Counted from the first letter of the stretch, positions 26,644-37,767 are shown. The stretch is DNA of 64,000 nt from Nocardioides sp. TRM66260-LWL (GCF_020075545.1 NZ_JAIQZK010000001.1:496001-560000); one strand, 5' to 3'. Program-made: numbers and translations. The notes: generated by a model not told the origin, from the letters alone.

Positions 26644-27224
26644 GCGCGACGGGGGACGACGCCGTCCGGGCCGGGGCGCCGGAGTCGCTCGAACAGCCCG
26701 GCCCGTCCGAGCCGCGGCCGAGCGGCCGGGAGCGCTGGGGGCGCAGCGTCGTCCAGGCGGTGGTCTGCGTCGTCGTGCTGGCGGTCGCGGGCGCCGCGGC
26801 CGGCTGGCTGTGGGAGCACCTGGCGACGCTGCCGCGGGGCGCCGCGGTCAACGGCTCGTGGGTCGGGCTCGACGAGACCGACTACCGCGACCCGTTCGCC
26901 GCCACGGCGCTCTACGTGCTGATCGCAGGGGTCGCCGGGCTGGTGCTCGGACTCGTCCTGTCGCTCGCCCTGGCGCGCGACGAGCTGGTCACCCTGGCCG
27001 GTCTGGTGCTCGGCGCCACGGTCGCCGGCGTCCTCATGTGGCAGATCGGCCAGCACCTGGGTCCGCCGGACCCCGACGTCGTCGCGCGCACCGCGGCCGA
27101 CCGCACGCCGATACCGGGCGACCTGCGCCTCGGGTCGTGGGTGCTGGTGCTGGTCTGGCCCGCGGCTGCGGCCCTGGCCGCGAATGTGGTCTTCTTCTTC
27201 CTGCCGGGGTGCCGACGCCCCTGA
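26631..27224 (+). CDS. Four-helix membrane protein of unknown function
   Basis: 197 residues from ATG 26631, overlapping dnaE by 13 bases. An acidic, Pro-rich N-terminus of about 35 residues precedes hydrophobic segments at about 40-58, 88-108, 115-132 and 170-190, with a polar loop after the first helix. It vaguely recalls the DUF2567 group of actinobacterial membrane proteins, but this is a weak impression. Context (dnaE before, a single-pass DUF3352-like protein after) gives no clear job. Confidence 0.7.
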   Translation: MSELSATGDDAVRAGAPESLEQPGPSEPRPSGRERWGRSVVQAVVCVVVLAVAGAAAGWLWEHLATLPRGAAVNGSWVGLDETDYRDPFAATALYVLIAGVAGLVLGLVLSLALARDELVTLAGLVLGATVAGVLMWQIGQHLGPPDPDVVARTAADRTPIPGDLRLGSWVLVLVWPAAAALAANVVFFFLPGCRRP

Positions 27225-27250
27225 ACCCCACCCCGTCTCGGAGGCCCGCC

Positions 27251-28825
27251 ATGACCGATCCCATCCTCCCGCCGTCGGGCTCCGCGCCCGACCAGCAGCC
27301 GACCGCCGCCCAGGCTGCCGCCGCGACCGGCGGCCCGACCGTCGACGTCCTCGGTCCCTCGCCGCGCCGCCGGCGCCGTGCGCCGTGGCTGGTCGGCGGC
27401 GGCGTCGCGCTGGCGCTCGTCGCGGGCGGCGTGGCCTGGGGCGTGTCCTGGTACACCGCTGAGGGCGCCCAGGCCGCCGAGGCCGTGCCCGCCGACGCGC
27501 TCGCCTACGTCGGCCTCACCGTCGACCCGAGCGGTCGGCAGAAGCTCGACGCGCTCGGCACGTTCCAGAAGTTCCCGCAGCTCAAGAAGGCCCTCGGCCT
27601 CGACGGCGACCTCGGCAGCACCGACGTGGCCGGCGCGCTGGCCGCGCTGGTCGTCCGGGACGCCGGCTGCCCCGAGGTCGGCGAGGACTCCGTCAAGGGC
27701 TGGATCGGCGACCGCGCCGGCCTCGCGGCGCTGCCCGGCGACGGCGACGCCGTGCGTCCGCTGCTGACCCTCGAGGTCACCGACGACGCCGCGGCCGAGC
27801 GCGACCTGAAGGCGCTGGCGGCCTGCTCCGGCGACGACCAGGTCGGGGTCGCGGTCAAGGGCGACTGGGCCGCGGTGTCCGACTCCGCCGAGCACGCGCA
27901 GCAGGCGCTGGACGCCGCCGCATCGTCCTCGCTGGCCGACTCCGCCGACTTCGACCGCTGGACGAGCGCCGCCGGAGACCGGGGAGTCGTCACCGGCTAC
28001 CTCGCGCCCGGCTCGCTCGGCCGGCTGATCAAGGGGGCGACGAGCGCCGCCGGCGGCCTCGGGACGATCGCGGGCGTGCCCGACTCGGCTCTCGCCGAGG
28101 CCGATCTCTCGCCGGCCGCGGGCCTGCAGATCGGCTTCCGCGACTCCGCGGTGCAGATCGACCTGGTGTCGGAGGTGCGACAGGCCGCGGGCGGCGGCCA
28201 GGTGACGCTGGACGGTCGCCCCGAGCTGCTCACCCGGCTGCCCGACGAGACCACCATCGCGCTCGGCAGCCCCGGCGCGTCCGGCGGCCTGCCGCAGGAG
28301 CAGCGCGACCGCATCGTCGACGGCCTGGCCACCGGCCTGGGCTCCTTCCTCGGCGGCACGTCGCTGCGCCCCGCGCTGTCGTCGCTGATCGACATCGTCA
28401 CGGGCGGCTTCTCGCTGAGCGTCGGTCCGCAGTTCTTCGCGACCAAGGGCGAGCGGCTGCCGGTCGCGCTCGAGGTGCCCGGCGACGGCTCGAACCTCAC
28501 CACGTTGCTCCGCTCGGTGTCCGACATCGTCGGCCAGGACCTCAGCAGGTACGTGCAGATCACCGCGGACGACGGCCGGGCCGTCGCCGGCGGCGACCAG
28601 GAGTGGTCGGAGCGGGTGCTCGCCGGCGGCGACCTCGGTGGCCAGCCGGGCTTCCGCGCCGTCACCGGGGGCGACCCGACCGGCATCGTCGGCTACGCCG
28701 ACCTCGACCCGATCATCGACTCGGTCGACCAGCAGGCCGACCTGGGTCCGCTCGACGGCTTCGGGCTCGAGGTGCGCAGCGACGGCCGGACGGCGCACGT
28801 GCACGCCTCGCTGACCACGGACTGA
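27251..28825 (+). CDS. DUF3352-like membrane-anchored extracytoplasmic protein
   Basis: 524 residues. A Pro/Ala-rich cytoplasmic N-terminus ends in RRRRR (about residues 37-42) before one membrane helix (APWLVGGGVALALVAGGVAWG). The rest is a large extracytoplasmic region that begins EAVPADALAYVGLTVDPSG and contains KLDALGTFQKFP, resembling DUF3352 proteins. No enzyme motif is visible. GGAGG lies well placed before the ATG. It ends 25 bases before a convergent gene, with no obvious terminator between them. Confidence 0.75.
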   Translation: MTDPILPPSGSAPDQQPTAAQAAAATGGPTVDVLGPSPRRRRRAPWLVGGGVALALVAGGVAWGVSWYTAEGAQAAEAVPADALAYVGLTVDPSGRQKLDALGTFQKFPQLKKALGLDGDLGSTDVAGALAALVVRDAGCPEVGEDSVKGWIGDRAGLAALPGDGDAVRPLLTLEVTDDAAAERDLKALAACSGDDQVGVAVKGDWAAVSDSAEHAQQALDAAASSSLADSADFDRWTSAAGDRGVVTGYLAPGSLGRLIKGATSAAGGLGTIAGVPDSALAEADLSPAAGLQIGFRDSAVQIDLVSEVRQAAGGGQVTLDGRPELLTRLPDETTIALGSPGASGGLPQEQRDRIVDGLATGLGSFLGGTSLRPALSSLIDIVTGGFSLSVGPQFFATKGERLPVALEVPGDGSNLTTLLRSVSDIVGQDLSRYVQITADDGRAVAGGDQEWSERVLAGGDLGGQPGFRAVTGGDPTGIVGYADLDPIIDSVDQQADLGPLDGFGLEVRSDGRTAHVHASLTTD

Positions 28826-28850
28826 CCGTCCCGGCCGACGTCGGGTGACG

Positions 28851-29375
28851 TCAGCGGCCGATCGCGGCCACGCTGGCCCCGGTGAGCTCGACGAGAGCCG
28901 CCGGCGCCAGCTCCACGTCCAGGCCGCGCCGGCCCGCCGAGACCAGGACGGTCGGGTGCTCGAGCGCGGAGGCGTCGACGACGGTCGGGTGGGGGCGCCG
29001 CTGGCCGAGCGGGGAGATGCCGCCGACCACGTACCCGGTGGCCCGCTCGGCTGCCGCCGGGTCGGCGAGCGCGGCCTTCGAGCCGCCCAGCGCGCGGGCG
29101 AGCGCCTTGAGGTCGAGCTGACCGGTCACCGGCACGATGGCCACGCTGAGGCTGCCGTCGACGCTCGCCATGAGGGTCTTGAAGACGCGGACGGGATCGA
29201 TGCCCAGGGCGTGCGCCGCCTCGAGCCCGTATCCGCCGGCGGCCTGCGCCGCGCGGGCGTCGTGCGCGTAGGGGTGCAGGGTGAAGTCGATCCCGGCGCG
29301 CTGGAGCGCGACGGTCGCGGGCGTGCCGCCGGACTCGCGGCGGCCCGGGCGGCCGGGACGGTCGGAGCGGGCCAC
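28851..29375 (-). CDS. YbaK/EbsC-type Cys-tRNA(Pro) deacylase
   Basis: 174 residues. A basic N-terminus, then TPATVALQRAGIDFTLHPYAHD, VFKTLMASVDGSLSVAIVPV and GYVVGGISPLGQRR are typical of the YbaK/ProX trans-editing domain. The VFKT lysine is the conserved functional residue. Such enzymes hydrolyse mischarged Cys-tRNA(Pro) or similar products in the cytoplasm. The GTG start is 7 bases after the stop of the Lon-N protein, so the two form a minus-strand operon. Confidence 0.92.
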   Translation of the reverse strand: MARSDRPGRPGRRESGGTPATVALQRAGIDFTLHPYAHDARAAQAAGGYGLEAAHALGIDPVRVFKTLMASVDGSLSVAIVPVTGQLDLKALARALGGSKAALADPAAAERATGYVVGGISPLGQRRPHPTVVDASALEHPTVLVSAGRRGLDVELAPAALVELTGASVAAIGR

Positions 29376-29382
29376 CGGCGGG

Positions 29383-30048
29383 TCAGTTCGGCGACCAGCG
29401 GGTGCGCGCGACCTGCGTGGCCGGCAGCGAGGGGATCACGTTGATGGCCCGCAGCTCGGCGCGCAGCAGCCGGGTGACCAGTGAGAGCCGGTCGCCGGCG
29501 TCCTCCGCCTCGAGCAGCGACTGCCGCTCGGACATCGGCAGGGGAGCGCACGCCGAGAGCGCCCAGCTGAGCAGCTCGGGGTCCTGCGGGAGCGTGCCCG
29601 CGAACGGGTCGCCGGCCAGGTCGGCCATCGCGACCCGGTAGGCGGTGAAGGTGGCGCGAGCCTGTTCGAGGACCTCCGGCGAGACCTGCTCGGTGGCCTC
29701 CGGCAGCTCCTGTGCGTCGGCCACCGGGAAGTCGCCGGTGGGGTCGACGTGCTCGATGCTGATCCGGTCGAGCCCGACCCCGACGATGGAGTAGGTGCCG
29801 TCGGGGTGCTCCTCGACCTCAGTCATCCGCACCCGGACGCCGGTGCGGTAGACCGACTGGCCGCCGTGGTCGCCGACCTCGTAGCCCTCGCGGATGCCGA
29901 CGCTGCCGAAGACGCGGTCGATCGGGTCGTCGAGGGACAGCAGGTGCCGCACCAGGGCGCGGTAGCGCTCCTCGAAGACGTGCAGCGGGATCGTCATGCC
30001 CGGGAACAGCACGGAGTTGAGGGGGAACATCGGCAGCCGTGCGATCAC
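29383..30048 (-). CDS. Lon N-terminal (PUA-like) domain protein
   Basis: 221 residues. LPMFPLNSVLFPGMTIPLHVFEERYRALV at the start is the signature of the LON substrate-binding domain; there is no AAA+ or protease domain, so this is the stand-alone form. The C-terminal 80 residues are helical. Stand-alone LON-domain proteins are widespread in actinobacteria, with unproven roles. The GTG start lies only 6 bases from a TACCGT box, suggesting a leaderless transcript. Confidence 0.88.
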   Translation of the reverse strand: MIARLPMFPLNSVLFPGMTIPLHVFEERYRALVRHLLSLDDPIDRVFGSVGIREGYEVGDHGGQSVYRTGVRVRMTEVEEHPDGTYSIVGVGLDRISIEHVDPTGDFPVADAQELPEATEQVSPEVLEQARATFTAYRVAMADLAGDPFAGTLPQDPELLSWALSACAPLPMSERQSLLEAEDAGDRLSLVTRLLRAELRAINVIPSLPATQVARTRWSPN

Positions 30049-30054
30049 GGACCC

Positions 30055-30060
30055 ACGGTA
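30055..30060 (-). promoter_or_regulatory. Leaderless-type -10 box of the Lon-N gene
   Basis: TACCGT on the minus strand ends 6 bases before the GTG at 30048, the distance expected when transcription starts at the start codon itself. No Shine-Dalgarno sequence fits in between. Confidence 0.55.
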
Positions 30061-30161
30061 GTGGGCGCCACCTCGGGCGGGTCCCTCCCTCCGGGCGCGC
30101 GGTGCCGCACCCGCGCTGCCCAGGGCTCGGAGCCGATCCGCGGGCCGCCGGGCGCGCTTCG

Positions 30162-30167
30162 TAGACT
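30162..30167 (+). promoter_or_regulatory. Leaderless-type -10 box of hisD
   Basis: TAGACT ends 6 bases before the hisD ATG (30174). This fits a leaderless his operon transcript and leaves no space for an attenuator or leader peptide. Confidence 0.6.
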
Positions 30168-30173
30168 GGCCCC

Positions 30174-31472
30174 ATGATCCGACGCATCGACCTGCGGGGA
30201 GCCGGTCCCGAGACCGACTACCGCGCAGCCGTGCCCCGAGCCGACTTCGACATCGAGGCGGCGGTGCCGGCGGTGCACGCGATCTGCGAGGCCGTCCGCG
30301 AGCGGGGCGTCGAGGCGATCCAGGAGTTCAACGAGCGCTTCGACGGCGTCCGTCCGGCCGACGTGCGGGTGCCCGTCGCCGAGCTGCGCCGCGCGCTGGA
30401 CGAGCTCGACCCCGCCATCCGCGCCGCCCTCGAGGAGTCGATCGCCCGCCTGCGCGCCACCAGCGCCCGCGAGCTCGAGACCGACGCCGTCACCGATCTC
30501 GGGCCGGGCGCGCGGGTCACCCACCGCAAGGTGCCGATGAACCGCGTCGGGCTCTACGTCCCCGGCGGGCTCGCGCCGCTGGTGAGCAGCGTCGTCATGA
30601 ACACCGTGCCGGCCCAGACCGCCGGCGTCGGCTCGATCGCGCTGGCCAGCCCGCCGCAGCGGGAGTTCGGCGGGCTGCCGCACCCGAGCATCCTGGCCGC
30701 CTGCGCGCTCCTCGGCGTCGAGGAGGTCTACGCGGTCGGCGGCGCCCAGGCGATCGCCATGTTCGCCTACGGCGTCGGCGAGTGCGCGAAGGTCGACCTC
30801 GTCACCGGCCCCGGCAACATCTGGGTCGTCACCGCCAAGCGACTGCTCAAGGGCCTGGTCGGCATCGACTCCGAGGCCGGTCCCACCGAGATCGGCATCC
30901 TCGCCGACGACACCGCCGAGCCGGCTCACGTCGCCGCCGACCTGATCAGCCAGGCCGAGCACGACCCGCTGGCCGCCGCCGTGCTGGTCACCCCGAGCGA
31001 GACGCTGGCCGACGACGTCCTCGCCGAGCTCGAGAAGCAGGTCGCGGTCACCAAGCACGTCGAGCGCGTGCGCACCGCCCTCACCGGTCCGCAGTCGGGC
31101 GTCGTCCTGGTCGACGACCTCGAGCAGGGCCTGGCCGTCATCGACGCCTACGCCGCCGAGCACCTGGAGATCCAGACCCGCGACGCCGCCGCCTGGGCGG
31201 CACGGGTCACCAACGCCGGCGCGATCTTCGTCGGCCCGCACGCGCCGGTCAGCCTCGGCGACTACTGCGCCGGCTCCAACCACGTGCTGCCGACGGCCGG
31301 GTGCGCGTGCCACTCCTCGGGCCTCTCGGTGCGCGCGTTCACCAAGTCGGTGCACGTCATCGAGTACGACCGCGAGGGCCTCGCCGCCGTGGCCGACCAC
31401 GTCGTCACGCTCGCCGAGGCCGAGGACCTCCCCGGCCACGGCGACGCCGTGCGCGTGCGGTTCGCCGACTGA
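30174..31472 (+). CDS. hisD: Histidinol dehydrogenase HisD
   Basis: 432 residues, normal for His[36 protein letters not shown] and [14 protein letters not shown] are family signatures; [12 protein letters not shown] and [10 protein letters not shown] include a zinc-ligand Gln/His pair, and [11 protein letters not shown] the substrate end. It makes two successive NAD-dependent oxidations of L-histidinol to L-histidine, the last steps of the pathway. It is first in a his operon of hisD-C-B-H-(small gene)-A-F, probably driven by the leaderless promoter directly in front. Confidence 0.97.
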   Translation: MIRRIDLRGAGPETDYRAAVPRADFDIEAAVPAVHAICEAVRERGVEAIQEFNERFDGVRPADVRVPVAELRRALDELDPAIRAALEESIARLRATSARELETDAVTDLGPGARVTHRKVPMNRVGLYVPGGLAPLVSSVVMNTVPAQTAGVGSIALASPPQREFGGLPHPSILAACALLGVEEVYAVGGAQAIAMFAYGVGECAKVDLVTGPGNIWVVTAKRLLKGLVGIDSEAGPTEIGILADDTAEPAHVAADLISQAEHDPLAAAVLVTPSETLADDVLAELEKQVAVTKHVERVRTALTGPQSGVVLVDDLEQGLAVIDAYAAEHLEIQTRDAAAWAARVTNAGAIFVGPHAPVSLGDYCAGSNHVLPTAGCACHSSGLSVRAFTKSVHVIEYDREGLAAVADHVVTLAEAEDLPGHGDAVRVRFAD

Positions 31473-31485
31473 CGGCGCGACGACG

Positions 31486-32586
31486 ATGGTCTTCCCCCCG
31501 CTGCGCGAGGAGCTGCGCGGCCTCGAGCCCTACGGCGCGCCCCAGCTCGACGTCCCGGTGCAGCTCAACGTCAACGAGAACCCCTACGGGCCGTCGCCGG
31601 CCTGCGTCGCCGACATCGCCGAGGCGGTCTCGCGGGCGGCCGCGACGCTCAACCGCTACCCCGACCGGGAGTTCGTCGAGCTGCGCGCCGGGCTCGCCGC
31701 GTACCTGACCCGCGACACCGTGGCCGCGGGGTTCGGCATCGAGCCCGCGCAGGTCTGGGCGGCGAACGGCTCCAACGAGGTGATGCTGCAGCTGCTGCAG
31801 GCCTTCGGGGGCCCGGGCCGCACGGCGGTCAGCTTCGCGCCGACCTACTCGATGTACCCCGAGTACGCCCGCGACACCAGCACCCGCTGGGTGCAGGGCC
31901 ACCGCGCCGAGGACTTCTCGATCGACCTCGACGCCGCGCGCGAGCTCGTGCGCGCCGAGCGGCCGAGCGTCGTGCTGCTGCCCAGTCCGAACAACCCGAC
32001 CGGCACCGCGCTGCCGCCCGCGGCCATCACCCTGCTGTGCGAGGCGGTGGGCGACCACGGCGTCGTGGTCGTCGACGAGGCGTACGGCGAGTTCCGTCGC
32101 TCCGGCACGCCCAGCGCGCTCGAGCTGCTGCCCGTGCACCGCAACCTCGTCGTCACCCGCACGATGAGCAAGGCGTTCGCCGGGGCCGGGCTGCGGCTGG
32201 GCTACCTGGCCGCCGACCCGGCGATCTGCGACGCGATCCGCGTCGTCCGGCTGCCCTACCACCTCTCGGCGGTCACCCAGGCCACCGCGCTGGCGGCGCT
32301 GCGGCACACCGACGAGCTGCTCGGCCAGGTCGACGCGCTGCGCGCCGAGCGCGACCGCACCGTCGTCTGGCTGCGCGAGCAGGGGCTCGAGGTCGCCGAC
32401 ACCGACGCCAACTTCGCGCTGTTCGGCCGGTTCGCCGACCGGCGCGCGGTCTGGCAGGGTCTGCTCGACCGGGGCGTGCTGATCCGCGAGGTCGGCCCCG
32501 ACGGCTGGCTGCGGGTGTCGATCGGCACCCCGGAGGAGATGACCGCGTTCCGCGAGGCGCTGGTCGAGGTGAGGAGAGAGTCGTGA
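31486..32586 (+). CDS. hisC: Histidinol-phosphate aminotransferase HisC
   Basis: 366 residues, fold-type I aminotransferase. [11 protein letters not shown] near the N-terminus, [11 protein letters not shown] and [10 protein letters not shown] are classic. The PLP lysine is K229 in [15 protein letters not shown]. It moves the amino group from glutamate to imidazole acetol phosphate. The ATG at 31486 lies 13 bases after hisD. The stop overlaps the hisB start by 4 bases. Confidence 0.96.
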   Translation: MVFPPLREELRGLEPYGAPQLDVPVQLNVNENPYGPSPACVADIAEAVSRAAATLNRYPDREFVELRAGLAAYLTRDTVAAGFGIEPAQVWAANGSNEVMLQLLQAFGGPGRTAVSFAPTYSMYPEYARDTSTRWVQGHRAEDFSIDLDAARELVRAERPSVVLLPSPNNPTGTALPPAAITLLCEAVGDHGVVVVDEAYGEFRRSGTPSALELLPVHRNLVVTRTMSKAFAGAGLRLGYLAADPAICDAIRVVRLPYHLSAVTQATALAALRHTDELLGQVDALRAERDRTVVWLREQGLEVADTDANFALFGRFADRRAVWQGLLDRGVLIREVGPDGWLRVSIGTPEEMTAFREALVEVRRES

Positions 32587-33191
32587 GCCGTACCGCGCGC
32601 ATCGAGCGGGAGACCAAGGAGTCGAAGGTCCTCGTCGAGGTCGACCTCGACGGCACCGGCCGGCACGAGGTGTCGACCGGCGTCGGGTTCTACGACCACA
32701 TGCTCTCGTCGTTCTCCCGGCACAGCCTCGTCGACCTCGTCGTCCGGGTCGAGGGCGACGTGCACATCGACGCCCACCACACCGTCGAGGACACCGCGAT
32801 CGTGCTCGGCCAGGCGCTGCGCGAGGCGCTCGGCGACAAGGCCGGCGTGCGCCGCTTCGGCGACGCCACCGTGCCGCTGGACGAGGCGCTGGTGCAGGCC
32901 GTCGTCGACGTCTCGGGCCGGCCCTACTGCGTGCACGCCGGCGAGCCGGAGGGCCAGCAGTACGTCGTGCTCGGCGGCTCGGGCGTCGGCTACCTCGGCT
33001 CCCTGACCCGCCACGTCTTCGAGACCATCGCCTTCCACGCCCACCTCGCGCTGCACGTGCGGGTGCTCGCCGGGCGCGAGCCCCACCACATCGTCGAGAC
33101 CCAGTTCAAGGCCTTCGCCCGGGCGTTCCGCGACGCGGTGGCGCTCGACCCCCGCGAGACCGGCGTGCCGTCCACCAAGGGCACCCTCTGA
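32583..33191 (+). CDS. hisB: Imidazoleglycerol-phosphate dehydratase HisB
   Basis: 202 residues: the dehydratase domain only, without the phosphatase domain of the enteric bifunctional His[36 protein letters not shown] and [18 protein letters not shown] carry the His- and Glu-rich manganese sites. It converts imidazoleglycerol phosphate to imidazole acetol phosphate. GTG 32583 overlaps the hisC stop. The last bases (CTCTGA) contain the probable unusual start of hisH. Confidence 0.97.
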   Translation: MSRTARIERETKESKVLVEVDLDGTGRHEVSTGVGFYDHMLSSFSRHSLVDLVVRVEGDVHIDAHHTVEDTAIVLGQALREALGDKAGVRRFGDATVPLDEALVQAVVDVSGRPYCVHAGEPEGQQYVVLGGSGVGYLGSLTRHVFETIAFHAHLALHVRVLAGREPHHIVETQFKAFARAFRDAVALDPRETGVPSTKGTL

Positions 33192-33847
33192 GCGCGCGGC
33201 CCCGCGTCGTCGTCCTCGACTACGGCAGCGGCAACCTCCGCTCGGCGGTCCGTGCGGTCGAGCGGGCCGGCGCGCAGGTCGAGCTCACCAGCGACTTCGA
33301 GGCCGGCCTGGCGGCCGACGGCCTGCTCGTGCCGGGCGTCGGCGCCTACGCCGCCTGCATGGCGGGTCTGCGCGCGGTCAAGGGCGACCGGCTGATCGGA
33401 CGCCGGCTGGCCGGCGGTCGGCCGGTGCTCGGCATCTGCGTCGGCATGCAGGTGCTCTTCGCCCGCGGCGTCGAGCACGGCGTCGAGACCGAGGGCTGCG
33501 ACGAGTGGCCGGGCGTCGTCGAGCGGCTGCAGGCGCCGGTCGTGCCGCACATGGGCTGGAACACCGTGCAGGCGCCGGAGGGCAGCCGCATGTTCGCGGG
33601 CCTCGAGGACGAGCGCTTCTACTTCGTGCACTCCTACGGGGTGCGCGAGTGGACGCTGGTCACCAACGACCGCACCCGGGCGCCCCTGGTCACCTGGGCC
33701 GAGCACGGCCCGGCCGGCGCGTCCGACCGGTTCGTCGCGGCGGTCGAGAACGGCCCCCTGTGGGCCACCCAGTTCCACCCCGAGAAGTCCGGCGACGCCG
33801 GAGCGGCGCTGCTGCGCACCTGGGTCACGACCCTCGCGGCCGGCTGA
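33188..33847 (+). CDS. hisH: Imidazole glycerol phosphate synthase, glutaminase subunit HisH (likely CTG start)
   Basis: 219 residues if read from CTG 33188. The class I amidotransferase pattern is complete: [14 protein letters not shown] at residues 7-20, the nucleophile C84 in GICVGMQ, and the His/Glu pair in QFHPEKSG. HisH releases ammonia from glutamine and passes it to HisF. No ATG, GTG or TTG exists in frame between the end of hisB and GTG 33329, which lies past the essential N-terminal strand. CTG 33188 sits exactly where ATGA/GTGA overlaps occur elsewhere (CTGA), with AAGG 7-10 bases upstream. A sequencing error (C for A or G) is the alternative. Confidence 0.88.
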   Translation: MSARPRVVVLDYGSGNLRSAVRAVERAGAQVELTSDFEAGLAADGLLVPGVGAYAACMAGLRAVKGDRLIGRRLAGGRPVLGICVGMQVLFARGVEHGVETEGCDEWPGVVERLQAPVVPHMGWNTVQAPEGSRMFAGLEDERFYFVHSYGVREWTLVTNDRTRAPLVTWAEHGPAGASDRFVAAVENGPLWATQFHPEKSGDAGAALLRTWVTTLAAG

Positions 33848-33860
33848 GCGGGCCGCGACG

Positions 33861-34196
33861 ATGGCGAAGGAGCGCGCACGGCGGCGGGCCGAGCGCGAGG
33901 CGCAGGCCGCCCTGGTCGCGGCCGCGCGGGCGGCCGAGGCCGAGCGGGCCGAGCGACGCCGGGCGCGACGCGACGCCGTCGGTCGGCTGCTGCCCCGCCC
34001 GTCGCGCTCGCGGCGGACCACCGGCGTCCTGGCGCAGCGCCGGCGCCGACGTCTGACCGTGCTCGCCCTGCTGCTGGTGCTCCTGAACCTGCTCGTCGTG
34101 GCGTTCACCGCCACGTGGGCGCCTCGCGCGCTCGCCCTGGCCGTCTCGCTGCTGGCGGCCCCCATGCTGTACACCGTGCTGTTCCGCCGCTCCTAG
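33861..34196 (+). CDS. Small basic protein with C-terminal membrane hairpin, his operon
   Basis: 111 residues. Residues 1-70 are extremely Arg- and Ala-rich with a helical, coiled-coil-like pattern ([35 protein letters not shown]). Two hydrophobic stretches follow (about 67-83 and 89-106). It lies 13 bases after hisH and 11 bases before hisA. No family is recognised and no histidine-pathway role is evident; its place inside the operon may simply be a lineage feature. Codon use matches its neighbours. Confidence 0.7.
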   Translation: MAKERARRRAEREAQAALVAAARAAEAERAERRRARRDAVGRLLPRPSRSRRTTGVLAQRRRRRLTVLALLLVLLNLLVVAFTATWAPRALALAVSLLAAPMLYTVLFRRS

Positions 34197-34207
34197 GAAG
34201 TCCTCCG

Positions 34208-34938
34208 ATGACCCACCTCCAGCTCCTCCCCGCCGTCGACATCACCGAGGGCCAGGCCGTCCAGCTCACCCAGGGCGTCGCCGGCTCCGAGCGCGCCTAC
34301 GGCGACCCGATCGCCGCGGCGCTGCGCTGGCAGGAGGCCGGCTCGGAGTGGCTCCACCTCGTCGACCTCGACGCCGCCTTCGGCCGCGGCTCGAACCGCG
34401 AGCTGCAGGCCGAGATCGTCGGCCGGCTCGACATCGACGTCGAGATGAGCGGCGGCATCCGCGACGACGAGTCGCTGGCCGCGGCGCTGGCCACCGGCTG
34501 CCGCCGGGTCAACATCGGCACCGCGGCGCTGGAGAGCCCCGAGTGGTGCGCGCGGATCATCGCCGAGCACGGCGACCGCATCGCCATCGGCCTCGACGTC
34601 CGCGGCCGCACGCTGGCCGCGCGGGGCTGGACCCGTGAGGGCGGCGACCTCTACGAGACGCTCGCGCGCCTGGACGCCGAGGGCTGCGCGCGCTACGTCG
34701 TCACCGACGTCAACAAGGACGGCATGCTCCAGGGCCCGAACCTGCAGCTGCTGCGCGACGTGTGCGCCGCCACCGACCGGCCGGTCATCGCCTCGGGCGG
34801 CGTCACGACCCTCGACGACATCGCCGCGCTGATGGAGCTCGTGCCCGAGGGCGTCGAGGGGGCCATCGCCGGCACGGCGCTCTACGAGGGCCGGTTCACC
34901 CTCGAGGACGCCCTCGCGCTGACCCGCGGCGGCGCCCG

Positions 34939-34942
<4 letters not shown>
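34208..34942 (+). CDS. priA: Phosphoribosyl isomerase A (HisA, probable dual HisA/TrpF PriA)
   Basis: 244 residues, TIM barrel. The catalytic acid/base Asps are D11 in LLPAVDIT and the Asp in [31 protein letters not shown] and [15 protein letters not shown] bind the phosphates. HisA isomerises ProFAR to PRFAR. In many actinobacteria the same enzyme (PriA) also isomerises phosphoribosyl anthranilate for tryptophan synthesis. The trp genes at 42033-44892 lack trpF, which fits that dual role here; this is inference. The start ATG follows a modest GGAAG. Confidence 0.93.
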
Positions 34943-35712
<770 letters not shown>

Positions 35713-35736
35713 GTCGGCCTCCCGTCCCGGTCGGAA

Positions 35737-35742
35737 TAGGGT
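35737..35742 (+). promoter_or_regulatory. Candidate -10 box of the ABC exporter-hisI unit
   Basis: TAGGGT lies 24 bases after hisF and about 78 bases before the GTG start at 35821. No clear -35 was seen. Confidence 0.45.
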
Positions 35743-35820
35743 CGGGCCGAGGGCCGTTGCCCGACCGGCCCCGATCGAGGTCGGTCGGCCGCGGTGGAGG
35801 GCGAGCAGGGGAGACGTGAC

Positions 35821-37767
35821 GTGACGCAGGTGGTCGACCGCAGCACCGACGCGCAGGAGGAGCCCCGCGACGCCGTGGTCGCGCCGGGCGTGCCGCCGTC
35901 CGCGCTCGACCCCGCGACCCGCACCGCCACGACCCGCGACGGCTTCGCCGTGCTCCTGGTGGCCATCCGCCGCGAGCCCTGGGTCTTCGCCGTCTCGACG
36001 ATCGGCAGCGTGCTCTTCGGCGCGCTGACTGTCGCCGACGCGTGGGTGCTCGGCTGGTCGACCGACCACGTGCTGCTCCCCGCGTACCGCGACGGCGAGA
36101 TCGGCGCCGGCATGCTGGCGGCCGTCGTCGCGCTGTTCGTCGGGGTCGCCCTGCTCCGCGCGGTCGGCATCGTCGCCCGACGGCTCGGGGCGGGCATCAT
36201 GCAGTACCGCATGCAGGCGCACACCCGGCGCGCCGTCACCCGGCAGTACCTGCGGCTCCCGATGGCCTGGCACCAGCAGCACCCCACCGGCGAGCTGCTC
36301 TCGAACGCCAACTCCGACGTCGAGGCCGCCTGGGGTCCGATCGCCCCGCTCCCGATGGCCGTCGGCACGGTGGCGATGATGGTCATCGCGGTGGTGCAGA
36401 TGCTCGCCACCGACCTCGTGCTGGCCTTCGTCGGCCTGCTCGTCTTCCCGGCCGTGATCGCGGCGAACCTCGCCTTCCAGCGCCGCTCCTCGCCGCTGAT
36501 GACCCGCGCGCAGGAGCTGCGCGCGGAGCTCAGCGAGGTCGCGCACGAGTCCTTCGACGGCGCGATGGTGGTCAAGACGCTCGGCCGCGAGTCCGAGGAG
36601 ACCCGCCGGTTCGCCGAGATCGCGCAGCGCCTGCGCGAGGTGAACGTCCGTGCGGGCCGCCTGCGCGCGGCCTTCGACCCGGCGCTGGCCGCGCTGCCCA
36701 GCCTCGGCGTGCTGGTGGTGCTCGCCACCGGCGTCCACCGGGTCGGCACCGGCGCGACCGCCGCCGGCGACGTCGTCACGATCGCCTACCTGCTGACGGT
36801 GGTGGCCTTCCCGATCCGCTCGCTCGGCTGGCTGCTCGGCGAGTTCCCGCGCAGCGTCGTCGGGTACCGGCGCGTCACCGCGGTGCTCGAGGCCGACGGC
36901 GAGATGCCCCACGGGGAGTCGCGGCTCCCGGCGGACGCCCGGGGCGGCGCCCGGCTCGAGCTGCGCGACGTCGCCTACGCCTACGACCCCGACCAGCCGC
37001 TGCTGCACGGCGTGACCCTCGACGTCGCGCCCGGCCGCACCGTGGCGCTCGTCGGCGCCACCGCGTCGGGCAAGAGCACCCTGACCTCGCTGGTCACCCG
37101 GCTCGTCGACCCCGACGCCGGCCGGCTGACCCTCGACGGCGTCGATCTGCGCGACCTCGCGCCGGGCGAGCTGGCCCGGGCGGTGGCCGTGGTGCCGCAG
37201 ACCGCGTTCCTCTTCGACGACACCGTGCGCGGCAACGTCACCCTCGGCGCCGACCTCCCCGACGACGCGGTGTGGGCCGCGCTGCGCGCCGCCCAGGCCG
37301 ACGAGTTCGTCGCCGCGCTGCCCCACGGCCTCGACACCCGACTCGGCGAGCGGGGCACGTCGCTCTCCGGCGGTCAGCGCCAGCGCCTCTCGCTGGCCCG
37401 CGCGCTGGTGCGTCGCCCCCGGCTGCTCGTGCTCGACGACGCCACCTCGGCGGTCGACCCCGAGGTCGAGGGGCGCATCCTCGCCGCGCTGCGGCGTCCC
37501 GATCCGCTGGCCCGAGCCGCCGACGCCAGCGTCGACGACCCGGCGATCGACCCGGACGTCCCGCCGCCGAGCCTGCTGGTGGTCGCCTACCGCAAGGCCA
37601 CCATCGGCCTGGCCGACGAGGTCGTCCACCTCGACGGCGGCCGGATCGCCGCCCGCGGCACCCACGCCGAGCTGCTCGCCACCAGCCCCGCCTACGCCGC
37701 CCTCGTCAACGCCTACGAGACCGCCGACGAGACGCCCGTCCCGCCGACCGCGGAGGAGACCCGATGA
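35821..37767 (+). CDS. Heterodimeric ABC exporter, subunit with degenerate catalytic residues
   Basis: 648 residues from GTG 35821, chosen for the GGGGAG 7 bases upstream. A type I exporter membrane domain (six helices, residues about 45-360) precedes the ATPase domain. Walker A is GATASGKST and the signature LSGGQ is intact. The catalytic Glu after Walker B is Asp ([12 protein letters not shown]), and the switch His is Tyr (LVVAYRKAT). This is the pattern of the degenerate-site partner in asymmetric exporters. Its mate follows with a 4-base overlap. The substrate is unknown; position between hisF and hisI need not imply a histidine role. Confidence 0.9.
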   Translation: MTQVVDRSTDAQEEPRDAVVAPGVPPSALDPATRTATTRDGFAVLLVAIRREPWVFAVSTIGSVLFGALTVADAWVLGWSTDHVLLPAYRDGEIGAGMLAAVVALFVGVALLRAVGIVARRLGAGIMQYRMQAHTRRAVTRQYLRLPMAWHQQHPTGELLSNANSDVEAAWGPIAPLPMAVGTVAMMVIAVVQMLATDLVLAFVGLLVFPAVIAANLAFQRRSSPLMTRAQELRAELSEVAHESFDGAMVVKTLGRESEETRRFAEIAQRLREVNVRAGRLRAAFDPALAALPSLGVLVVLATGVHRVGTGATAAGDVVTIAYLLTVVAFPIRSLGWLLGEFPRSVVGYRRVTAVLEADGEMPHGESRLPADARGGARLELRDVAYAYDPDQPLLHGVTLDVAPGRTVALVGATASGKSTLTSLVTRLVDPDAGRLTLDGVDLRDLAPGELARAVAVVPQTAFLFDDTVRGNVTLGADLPDDAVWAALRAAQADEFVAALPHGLDTRLGERGTSLSGGQRQRLSLARALVRRPRLLVLDDATSAVDPEVEGRILAALRRPDPLARAADASVDDPAIDPDVPPPSLLVVAYRKATIGLADEVVHLDGGRIAARGTHAELLATSPAYAALVNAYETADETPVPPTAEETR

